Below, piece by piece: positions 34,215-44,193 of a stretch of DNA of 64,000 bases. Every line of letters starts with the position of its first letter. The stretch's first letter is position 1. Below the pieces are notes generated by a model. It made no database searches, was not told the origin of the DNA, and saw nothing but the letters and a program-made list of their open reading frames with translations. The stretch comes from Ustulina deusta (lineage: Eukaryota > Ascomycota > Sordariomycetes > Xylariales > Xylariaceae): positions 868,001 through 932,000 of the forward strand of contig JAJNNX010000009.1 in assembly GCA_023159155.1 (NCBI GenBank), given 5' to 3'. A program made the position numbers and the translations under genes.

Positions 34215-36985
34215 CTAGCCCAAAGCGTTTCGTTCGCGTGCATCTGCTTGCTTGTACATAGCTTCGGCCTCGTGAAGCCGGCCCTGTCTCTCATAGATCT
34301 CACCAAGGTCATGTAGAGTTTCATATGTCTGCTCATCTTCTGGTCCGAAGGATTTCTCACAACCTTGAAGTAGCCGCTTATACATGGTTTCAGCGTCTTG
34401 AAGTCGGCCTCGTAACTTATAGATAGTACCAAGCTCATATAGAGCATGATACATCCGCGTATCTTCTGGTCCTAAGGTTTTCTCGTAACCTTGAAGTACC
34501 CGCTCGTACATATCTTCAGCTTTTTGAAATCGGCCTCCCTTTTTGTAAAAATCACCTACGCTTCTGACCGTAGAGTGTACTGACTGATGTTCTAGTCCCA
34601 AGGCTTCCTCTTGGATTCGAAATGCCTTCTCGTACAGCGTTTCGGCTTCTTGATATTTGCCTTGAGCCTCATGTACCCGAGCTAACCTGGTCATAGTAGC
34701 CAACGTCCTGGGATGGTATAATCTCATGTCTGCGTTCATTGCCTCCAATACTCGCAGCCATATCAATTCGGCCTTTTCTCAGAGGTCTTGTTCCTCGTAC
34801 GCCGAAGCTAGGCTCACCATGCTGCCCAACGTAAAGGGATGCATTTTGCCTAGCAGCTTCTGACTTAGTTGTACCACATCAACTTTCATTTGTGTCAATC
34901 TCTCGGTTTCTATTGGTGTCCTCTCATAACCGTTATCTTCAAGATCGCAAATTAGCTGATGCATTCTCCTAAGAGGATGCTCCTTTTCACCGTTTTCGGT
35001 GCTTTCTTCGAGTGTCTTTCTGAGCCGTTCAAAATCCTCTATAAGGGATAGTAGGTCCATTTCGATCTGGCTCTTACTGTTTGGTATCGATTTATCATCT
35101 GTATCTATTATTTCCCACGTCGACAACTTGGAAATATATCCGACCTCCTCACCGGCGAGAATTCTGGTAAATTCGGCTGGCGTCTGACCGTGGTCTCCAG
35201 CTGCTGAGAATCCAAGGCTACTAGCCTTCGACAATGACCTGGTACCGTCGTCATTTGAATCGAGGGCGTCTGCCCTGCCAGAGATGACTGAGCCTTCATT
35301 TATTTCTTCGTCATTTTCGGGAGACGGCAACACAAACAGTGAAAGACTTTCCATATGAGCAGCAACGTGGTCATGCCATACTGATAGCGAAACTTCCTTT
35401 CCGCACAAGATGCATGACTCTGTACTGTCATCGGAAGGATCGACCTGGCGATCGCAAAGATCCAGTATAATATCCACCTGGGCTGATGGGATCGAGTCTC
35501 CATAATGTTCTTGGAGATGTGTTGACATTTCTCTTCTGCTGGCACCCCTATTCCGACATCGCTGGCACACGTATTCACGGCGGTGGATCTGAAACTCGTG
35601 ATGTCTCCATTCGTGGCGACTAGAGAATAACTTTTCTGCGCTGTGGCAATGTTCAAATGTGCAGATATAAGGGCGGAGGTCACGAAAAACATGGCGTCTG
35701 GGAAATACATCAAAAAGGGTCTACTAAGGGCTCTCCAAAGGGTCGTAAACTTACTTCCATAATTGCCTTGTCATATGTTTAGACTCAAGGGTCATGCCGC
35801 AATATGGGCAAGGAAAAGTCATTTCCCTCTCCCTCGTTCTAGGCGGCCTTGGTACGGAAATGGCGTGGTCCTGGCCCATCACTGTAGGCGCATAAATTGT
35901 CCGAGGTCGGATGCTCGTTTCCGTGTCGTGAGGATCAGAAAAAGCGACGGTAGAGAAACTCTGCTTTGACGAGGCTGCTTTTAATTTTGGTCCCCCAGGT
36001 AAGATAACGGGATCCAGTGGCTTGATAGTAGATTCTTGACTTCGCGAGTCTTCTTTCGGCATTATGCTCACATTCCCAGCCAAATTGGCACTGGTGACGC
36101 TCTGCGCTGCATCATAAGGGTGACTCTTCCAATACCGAAGTTGCTCTCGGCGCCTCGTGTTTGCTCTCGCAAGTCGCTGACAGAACCAGTGGATATCCTT
36201 GATCTCCTGATAACTAGGTGCATCGCTGCCGGCGGCCGCATTTTCATTGGAGAACGTGAATCCCAGTTGGCTCTTACTTAAGCCTCGCCACTGCAGCACT
36301 TTTTCCAGTACGTGGTTGTCGTCGAATAGCCTGAAGGCGTCGTTGAGATGGAGGTTGTCTACGCCTCGAAGGGGATTTGCTTCTAGTCCAGCTGCGTTTG
36401 TGGAACGTATGAATTTGTTCCTAACTGTCGGCCGCCGAAGGAGCGAAGAGATTTCGTGCAGTGATTGGATTTGATCTCCGATCTGCCGAACAAATAGACG
36501 AGCCTTGGGCATTTTACGACGCTGAGACTCATTCTCATTTTCTGTACTATAATCCGAATCGCTGACACTACTGATAGATTCCTGATCTATGTCTCGCCCA
36601 GGATCGTATTTCCTTTGAGCAATATGCGTTGCTACTCGAGCATTAGTCCGTGTTCACTCGATGTAGCGAACCAAATAAGTCACTTGCCTTACTGCAGGAG
36701 TTCTTTCAGTCGCTGGAGAATCCCGCTAACCAGCGATCTGAGGTCATTATCATGTCTCAATACATCATCCAGGGAGCCACGGGCTCTTGCTGGGAGGTCC
36801 GCTTTACTTTGGTCACCCCAGATTTTGGTTCTTCCATACTCTTCAAATATCTGAGGAAGCGAAACTTCATCACGACATATCACATTGTTGTCGGGCTCGC
36901 TGAGGGCTAGAACAAACTTCGCAAAAGAGTCGATGCACTCAGAATATAACTGTCCAACGGATGGACTATTCGCTATCCCCGCCAT
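34215..36985 (-). pseudogene. Zinc-finger/TPR allorecognition-type gene interrupted by an in-frame TGA
   Basis: Three exons: 36985-36693, 36612-35755 and 35697-34215; introns begin GTAAGG and GTAAGT. N-terminal part (SVGQLYSECIDSFAKF, then SLDDVLRHDNDLRSLVSGIL) matches a fungal family that carries C2H2-like fingers. These follow as FPCPYCGMTLES, then RPYICTFEHCHSAEKL, YVCQRCRNRG and SCILCGKEVSL. A coiled helical stretch leads to kinesin-light-chain-type TPRs of 42 residues (GRFQKAEDMYERVLQGYEK, GRLQDAETMYKRLLQGCEK). TGA at 34781-34779 falls where the TPR pattern expects tryptophan (QDL-stop-EKAEL). Upstream of it the product would be 689 residues with no complete TPRs; beyond it the same frame continues 188 codons. 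It could be a null allele, a recent pseudogene, a readthrough site or a sequencing error. Confidence 0.75.
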
Positions 36986-37329
36986 GTTTAGCAGCTACTT
37001 TAGATTTGTTCTTTGAAGTTTAACGTTATTCGAGGCGGACGATTGATTGGAAATACCTTCGTTCTGAGAAAGGATATTGATGAGTTTGGACCATGATGAC
37101 TGGGGGGAAGGATGACGCCTCAGAATCCCCCAATCAAGGTGTTTTTGGATACACTGCGTCCCTTGCTGACCGGAACAACTTCAGACCGGACATGATATAG
37201 TAGGTAGGATTTCCCCTCTTTCTCTTCAGCCGCAGCAAGACCAACCCAGTCCACATGGCTGTTTTAACATGAATCACGACCCCAGGGCCCTTACATCGTC
37301 AATTCTAGGTACGAAAAGATTTCAGTGCT
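36986..37329. promoter_or_regulatory. Short divergent promoter between the TPR gene and the DUF7580 gene
   Basis: 344 bp separates the two start codons, so the genes probably share control sequences. No specific site was recognised. Confidence 0.5.
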
Positions 37330-39121
37330 ATGGCTGAATTTGCCGGACTCGTCGTAGGCGCTTTGCCATTGGCAATCTGGGCTCTTGAGAAATACGCCGA
37401 GCCATTCGAGACTTTCCACAGATACCGCACGACTATAGAAAGCTTCCGTGCTCAGATTATAATCCAAAATTATCAATTGGAGAAAACCCTCTCGAATCTA
37501 GGGCTTGGCACGAATGCTTCAAGAGAAGAGCTTCAAGAATGCTTCGAGGCCAAGTTTCCGCAAATATCCCACGAGCTCATATTTATTGTGCGACAAATGG
37601 ACGACATTGCAACAGAGCTCACAAGAAGTCTAGACGTAAGCATCAATGCAAAGGTAATGCATCCAGTGCCAACCTCGTCTCTCTCATAAGCATGAGGAGA
37701 TGTGTCGCGAAGTATTTATTGACTTGAAATGATACAATCAGCAAGATACGCCATCGGGGAAGATTCAGTGGAATTGGTCCCGAGTGAAACACAGCCTTAA
37801 CACCAAGAAGCGGAACAAGGTATTTGAAAGCCTGAGACACTGGAATGAGGACCTTCGAAGAGTTGTCGAGAAAACCGAATTACCCGAAGAAGCGGACAGC
37901 AGCAAAATCCAAGAACTAAAGCTCCGCTTCAATCACCGACGGTGTAATTCAATACGCAAGTACCTGAGCTCTCTTCATCGTGCGCTTGGGGCTGGTCTCT
38001 GTTGTGGCTGCCCATCACCTCACCAAGTTGCCGTTGACCTTGACTGGGAAGCCTACGAATTTGATGCAGCGCACGTATATAAAGTGGCTGTCTCTTATAC
38101 GAAAAGTGCCCAACCTTCACAACACGTTGATTCGTGGAAGAAGCTTCATATTTCTCCTTATATTACCTCTGAATTAACCCCTTCCTATCCCAATCTGCTA
38201 GCACCAGTCTCCCCCCCGCGAACCCCTTCTCCAACGTCATTGATCAAATCTAGGATCGTACGCTTTGCTTCATTCTCAAGTCCACGAACGCTATCATCCC
38301 TACCAACAATATCGAACTCTGTTAGTGTTGTTGCGACTGTATCAAGCTCTGTGGTTATTACTCCAAAGACAGAAGTCATAAACCTCTGCGATGCAGTGTT
38401 CACTGAGAATACGCCTCATAGTCTGGCTCGCTATTTCAAGGACCCAGACAAGGACCCAGACAAGGACCCAGACAAGAACGACCACCAACGATTTTCCCTA
38501 GAGCCCAACCAACCGGATCCGTTCAAGGTGACCGAAACCTTTCAGCTGAAAAGTCTCATCTCGTCAGGCGACTTACCCACCGGGAAACAGAATCCCATCC
38601 GCTTTTTATCCGCGAAGCAAAGATATGGCATCGCTGCGGCTATAGCCTGGTCGCTCCTACATCTGGGCGAGACCCCCTGGCTCGGCGAATTCTGGAGCGA
38701 AAAACAAGCGAACCTATTCCTCGAGAAAAACAGACACCTGGGGGCGCCGGATTCGCCGAAGCCCTACCTCTCCTATACCTTTTCGACAACCCAGCTTCCT
38801 GAAGAGCACCCCTCTTCAGAGCTCGACGAGCTGATACCGAATATGGTGATATTCGCCCTCGGGGTGATCTTAGTAGAGCTCTGCATGATGGACTCGAAGA
38901 GAGGGTCGTTGATCGAAGAGTATCGGACGGCAGTGAGTCGGCTCGACGAAGTCCGCAGGATCGCGGGCAGCGCCTACGGGGACGCCGCGGAGCGGTGCAT
39001 CAAGTTCTCGTTTCCGGGCCGGGATATACACAAGAAGTTCGATATGTCGCAGTTCAGGAGAAAGTTCTACGAAGACGTGGTAGCGCCGGTGCAGGCCACT
39101 TACTACTTGATGCCGGGGTGA
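37330..39121 (+). CDS. DUF7580 / HeLo-like domain protein
   Basis: Member of a fungal family (DUF7580) linked by its N-terminal helical region to HeLo/prion-inhibition proteins of allorecognition; molecular role not established. Two exons: 37330-37653 and 37742-39121, giving 567 residues; the intron begins GTAATG and ends CAG. The N-terminus MAEFAGLVVGALPLAIWALEKY is the characteristic opening. The middle has HRRCNSIRKYLSSLHRALGAG and then a serine/proline-rich linker. A three-unit DPDK repeat follows. The C-terminal DUF7580 part has RYGIAAAIAWSLLHLGETPWL, LIPNMVIFALGVILVELCM and AERCIKFSFPG, a kinase-like layout without catalytic motifs. It diverges from the TPR gene. Confidence 0.82.
38441..38476 (+). 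repeat. Three tandem 12-bp units encoding DPDK
   Basis: GACCCAGACAAG occurs three times without a break, within the coding region of the DUF7580 gene. The unit is in frame, so copy-number change would alter length by four residues. Confidence 0.95.
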
Positions 39122-39609
39122 TGGATATCGTGTCGGCTTCCGTTACTAAGATTGCGGCAACTTTAAACGTCAATGTATGATTGCCTTACTTGGCAATGTA
39201 ATCCAATTCATTCAAGTTGTCATGTCTTGCGCCGTACGTCTATCTATCCCACTATGCTACAATTCCCATCATTTTGATGCAATGATGCCAAAATCAACTT
39301 GAAGCAACCTAGGCCATTACCAACACCATTAGCACCAATCGCCACTACCAGCGCATGCATCCGGGCATAACGTGCCCCATTGCACGGAATACTGCGCTGA
39401 GTCGGACTAACACTGTTAGCATACCGAGTTTTGGCACCCTTTGCCATCCCATTATGTGTGCCATTAAACTTAAGGTCTACGATGCCGTCGTAGCCCTTAA
39501 TTCCCGTTGCCTTCCCCAAACATGTGGCGATAACGTCAAAAGATGGCGGTCTGTTGTTTTAGGATTTCCTTATCCTTGCATAGACTTATCTTGTGAGGCA
39601 CGTTGTTGA
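39122..39609. other. Downstream region of DUF7580 gene; nothing firm
   Basis: 488 bp. A 91-codon minus frame at 39244-39519 has no recognisable family. It may belong to the same debris as the catalase relic, but nothing shows this. Confidence 0.35.
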
Positions 39610-39900
39610 TGAACCGCTCTTGACATCCCAGTTCGGATAGCTTTCGTATGTAATGGCCTCGTAGAGATCCTTCTGCGAGAGTCGGGGGACATGTTAGCCG
39701 AGTCGCTCGAGTAAGAAAGCCAGTGCCCTGCTGAGAATCTGGGTGTAAACCCAGTTCTTGTCCTTGTTAACGAGTTTGAAGGCATAGCTAGAGCAGCCGT
39801 GCATTTTACGATAACCATCAGGGATCCCCGATTCCCCACAAGGACCATGACTTGATGCATTGACTCTGGGATCTGTGAAGCTTGTCTCTGCTGACGCCAT
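39610..39900 (-). pseudogene. Catalase relic fragment
   Basis: On the minus strand, GIPDGYRKMHGCSSYAF and KLVNKDKNWVYTQI match the conserved part of clade-type catalases (PDGYRHM...YKFVN...WVYVQ). After about 39730 the similarity moves to another frame (GTGFLTRATRL) and then back (QKDLYEAITYESYPNWDV), with an in-frame TAA between. So about 80 codons of a catalase survive with at least two frame changes. Nothing of the heme pocket or of the rest of the enzyme is found on either side, so the piece cannot be a functional catalase. Confidence 0.7.
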
Positions 39901-41862
39901 CTTTAACGACTATCTGCTTCAGTGAACCGCTTCCATATGTTTGTACACGTAAATACATTGTAAAACGATGGCGTTAAAGAACATAATGTGATATACATGC
40001 ATGCCGAGCTGCTTGAGTTATGGGCGATGACATTCGAATTATTCCCACTGCTTACAATTTCATTCTCGGAATTTGGGATGTCACTATCACAATACTATAT
40101 AAGGAACAAGCCGAATAGTGCCCGAAATTTGGAACCAGTACACATAACATTCGAACCTATCCTCCATTTTAACAACACTCCGCTCGGCTGCATCTAGAAA
40201 TGCCTAGAGGGCGAGTTACTACTGTAAGGGAGTAACCCGTCCCGGAAACGAACTGGGGTAATTACTCCCGAGTAAGTACTTACTTAATAGGTACACGACC
40301 TAGATAACCGACATCGCGGCGAGACTCGAGTCGTCGGTAAGCTGCCGCCTATACTATCTACCTACTTAGTCTAGATCAACCTAGCGCCGGCAGATATCTA
40401 CCTAACCTAGCCTAGGTCGATACTAGACTAGGTTAAGCAGTACCTGGAGTATGTACACACCTCCATTCCCCTCGGCCGAACCCTCTCAAATTTTTTATTT
40501 CTTTTCCGTTTCTTTCCTTTTTGGTTAGAAGTGTTCGTCCGTACCCTATCAAAATTGACGTGATCAAATACGACGCTCAAGGCGACCGAAATATTACGCA
40601 TAAACTTATCATAACCGGGGCTTACGGGTTTCTGCACCTTTTGTTGCAGGGTTCGGGGACGTACGAGCAAGGGCACACACAGACATGTGATGCAACCCTG
40701 TGAGCTTATCGAAAAACTGGTGCCCTTTCTTTTAGTCCTCCAACTTCATTGCTAGTTGCAAGCTGAACCTGCACTGCAACTTTATGCCACTTCATCGAAG
40801 CACTGTGGAGTAAGCATCTGCCGTCTTGGTACTCCGAACTATAGTAATTTGGGGGATGGGGACGGGGTCGGCGCCGTACTGGATCGTACCGGTACCGCAT
40901 ACTCCCTCCACGTTGGCGAGGATTTCACGCCCAAAACCCGGTATGTGGAACGAAACAAAGTCTGGGATGGCCGTTAAGCGTGCTGCATGCGTTATCTGAA
41001 TCCAGGTAGGATCATCCGAGAAAAGCGTCATCGTCTCCTCTGCGTACACTATAGGTACTAGGCATGCTGCCCAATTGAGAGGACTGGGTAGCAGTAAGAT
41101 TACCAGCACAACGGTGTGCTCGTGCGGGGAAATACTACCTACCATTCCCATATCCCTGACACATCTTTACTAGGGGTGGTGGCGGAAGAACAAACTGCAT
41201 AGGTCGGCTGACAGCCAACCGCCAGGGAGAGAGGAAGGGGGCTGACCATCGACCTTGGTTGAGCCCCAAGCTCATTCGAAATAATTGCGATTACGATTTA
41301 CTTGTCGATGGATAAATAGAATTCCTCGCATAGGTGAATCGTCACCCAGGAGCGACTTGGCGCCAATTCTTTTCCCAAGTCCCCGCGAGCTTCCCCAGGT
41401 CTGCCCAGTCTGCCCAGTCTCCAGAGGGTGTGGTCTTTTCAAATACTCTTATTGTGATAATGGGAGAAGCATCCTTGGCTGGCCTTGGCTGGCCTTGGCC
41501 AACCCGTGAAATGAGCCTCGGGAGCTTGGCCTATCTTGGCAAGCTGGCACATTTGGATACGTGATATGATGGTCTGGACGCCGTGGATTCCCCATGGGGA
41601 CTCTGGGGTTGATGTACCTATCGCCATCATTCGAGACGGTCAAGAGGAGATACAAATTTCTCCTCTTCTCGTTTCGTGGGCGTGTGGGGATCTCTAACGC
41701 TAGAGATCAGTCGTGATTATAAGAGCTCAACGGTTTGTCTCTCCGGCTCAGCTCAGAGACTAAGCATCGTCTTCCCAGTTTCTTCGCCGCTCTTATCTCG
41801 CTTACCTTTGGATATAGAACAGGGACGGTTTTCAGTCTTATACATACGTATTCCTTTAGACC
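39901..41862. other. Intergenic; no convincing gene
   Basis: 1.96 kb. TACCTA/TAGGTA words cluster at 40355-40440, and a duplicated CTTGGCTGGC run lies at about 41474-41498. The minus frame at 40792-41151 (119 codons) has a hydrophobic stretch near its N-terminus, but no cysteine pattern or family match. Confidence 0.4.
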
Positions 41863-43550
41863 ATGGCCACGAATTATGAACCCGCAGACCCCCTAGCCAA
41901 GGGTATCATCCCGACGGCGAAGCAGTCATTTGCTGACCTCTTTCAGTGGAAACAGAGAGTCGTGGTTACAAATGAACTTGGCGAGACTCATACAGAATGG
42001 AAGGCGCCGGCACCATTGCGGAACCCCGTCTCCCTGATGGCCCAGCTGAGTGCTAAAGACTGGGTCTATTTTTTTGTTGGATGGTTCGCATGGACTGCTG
42101 ATGCCTTCGATTTTCACGCTCTCTCTATCCAGACAGTCAAGCTCTCTGAGTACTATGACACCACCAAGACAGCGATCACCACCGCCATCACCTTGACATT
42201 ACTTCTTCGATCAGTTGGTGCCGCTGTCTTCGGTTTACTAGGTGATCGATATGGTCGAAAGTGGCCTATGGTCGCCAACTTGATTATTCTCGGTACGTAA
42301 CTTATAGTCGTTCATATGGACATTGATATTAACAAAAAGCCATAGGCGGTCTTCAGATTGCAACCATTTATGCTGCTACATTTCAAGAATTCCTGGCCGT
42401 TCGGTCATTATTCGGCCTCTTCATGGGTGGCGTGTATGGCAATGCAGTAGCGATGGCACTGGAGAATTGCCCGTAAGTATTCGGTGCTCCATCGTATATC
42501 CGAGCTTCAAGCTTACTGTCTTGTCAGAACGGAGGCTCGTGGCTTTATGAGCGGTATCTTGCAACAAGGCTACTCGTTTGGATATGTCTTAGCCGCCATC
42601 ACAACCCTTGGTGTCGGCGGCGCAGTTGAGAGCTGGAAGACTGTTTTCTGGGTGGGCGCAGCTTTGTCTTTTACCGCAGGTCTCCTCCGCTGCTGCTTCC
42701 CCGAATCAAAACAGTTCATAGAAGCCAAGGCTTCTGGTAAACACATCACAGCGAGCGACTTCTGGGCAGAGACCAAGGAAATGTTGGCCAATGAATGGCG
42801 CATCTCTATTTATTGCATCGTTCTCATGACCTGGTTCAACTACTATTCGCACACAAGCCAAGATAGCTATACCACATTCTGTCTCGTGGAGAAGCAGTTG
42901 CCCAATGCCGGCGCTACGCGAGCTAGCATTCTGATGAAGACAGGTGCTGTTGTCGGTGGCTCTATCATGGGATGGCTATCGCAATGGCTCGGCCGTCGAA
43001 GGACAATAATCGGGTCTGCTTTCCTTAGTGGCCTCCTTATTCCAGCTTGGATTCTCCCTGAAGGGGAGCGCGCGCTCTCGGTCACCGGCTTCTTTATACA
43101 ATTCTTCGTCCAGGGCGCGTGGGGTGTTATTCCAGGCAAGTATCTCAGGCGAGTCGTATCAGGAGGGTTTCGGCTAACCACCGTATAGTTCATCTCAGCG
43201 AGCTAGCACCGCAAGCTTACCGGTCCACGTTCCCCGGCATCACCTATCAGATAGGCAACGCAATCAGCTCCCCCAGCGCACAGATTGTCAACGCCCTTTC
43301 CGAGTCGCATTCTATTCGTAACGGCGCGGGGAACAAAGTCGACGCATACGGCCCGGTCATGGCTATCGCTACAGGCATCATCGTTGTCGGGATAATGACC
43401 ACCGCTGCCCTCGGCCCTGAGAGACGCGGTCGTATCTTTGAGGGTGGCCCGATCGGTGCCAACATTCGCCACGACATGGAAAAGGCTGTCGACGCTGCTT
43501 CTGTGGATGAGAAGAGTTCTCCGGTCGAGGAGATTGAGACTAAGGCTTGA
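41863..43550 (+). CDS. Carboxylic acid (lactate/pyruvate) transporter, JEN1 type, MFS
   Basis: Plasma-membrane proton symporter for monocarboxylates. Four exons: 41863-42292, 42346-42472, 42528-43135 and 43189-43550, giving 508 residues. Introns begin GTACGT, GTAAGT and GCAAGT (a second GC-AG intron), and all end AG in frame. The Jen signature NYYSHTSQDSYTT (family NXX[S/T]HXSQDXXXT) is complete at about residues 290-302. Other MFS landmarks: FAWTADAFDFHALSI, LGDRYGRKWP and QWLGRRRTII. The GC donor is required because GAWGVIP must join VHLSELAPQAYR. Long hydrophilic N- and C-termini are usual for the family. Confidence 0.92.
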
Positions 43551-44193
43551 AAATACAACAACGTGTTACGAATTTTACGATAAACAAGAATACACGGCAG
43601 GCTAAGTGAGATGATTATTACTGTTTAGGTACTTGGACATCATGTCGATGAACACTTAGCAGTACCCAGGTGCCTCTAGTAAGTGTGCTATTCCGTTAGC
43701 AAGTTAGGCATATGACAATATTCATGCCCAAAGCAAGAGTTCATACATCACCACCTGCACCCATATCGGCCGATGAAACTGTGACATCTTACCGTGAGGA
43801 TCTGTGCACTTCAGGTTTCCAAGATCATTCTAACAGTTGTGTCCTGGCCCTGCGGCTCGTCTTGTGATAGCTCTATGTCTAAGTACCTAATTATGTGGCC
43901 CGTGCTGTGACTGTGCAAGACTGTTGAGGGGAGTGAATGGTCGTGATGGCAGAATCGCTACACCGCCTAAAGCACCAGTTGTCTATTGTTTATTGTCTAT
44001 TGTTTGTTGTCTGCACATCCGTGCACTGCGGCCAAGATTGCACAAATGGATTTCTTTCCTTCTTCACCTTATTTTCTCTCGATATAGGGTATAGTTGGCA
44101 GCTCGTTTGGCAGCATTTCTCTAAGTGCTGTGGCCCCAAACCCCCTTTTTCTTCCCTTTCCAGCGCTAGACAGCGCGCTGGTCTTTCTTCACG
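43551..44193. other. Intergenic; nothing seen
   Basis: 643 bp between two genes in the same direction. A TGTCTATTGTTTATTG-type short repeat lies at about 43980-44010. Confidence 0.45.

Noticed and set aside
34779..34781. RIP as the cause of the in-frame TGA
   Set aside because: The implied change is a G-to-A whose complementary context is CpC rather than the CpA that RIP prefers, and the surrounding sequence is not AT-shifted.
40792..41151. 119-codon minus frame with a hydrophobic stretch, possible small secreted protein
   Set aside because: The hydrophobic segment is not at the extreme N-terminus, no family match, and no upstream or downstream exon could be found.
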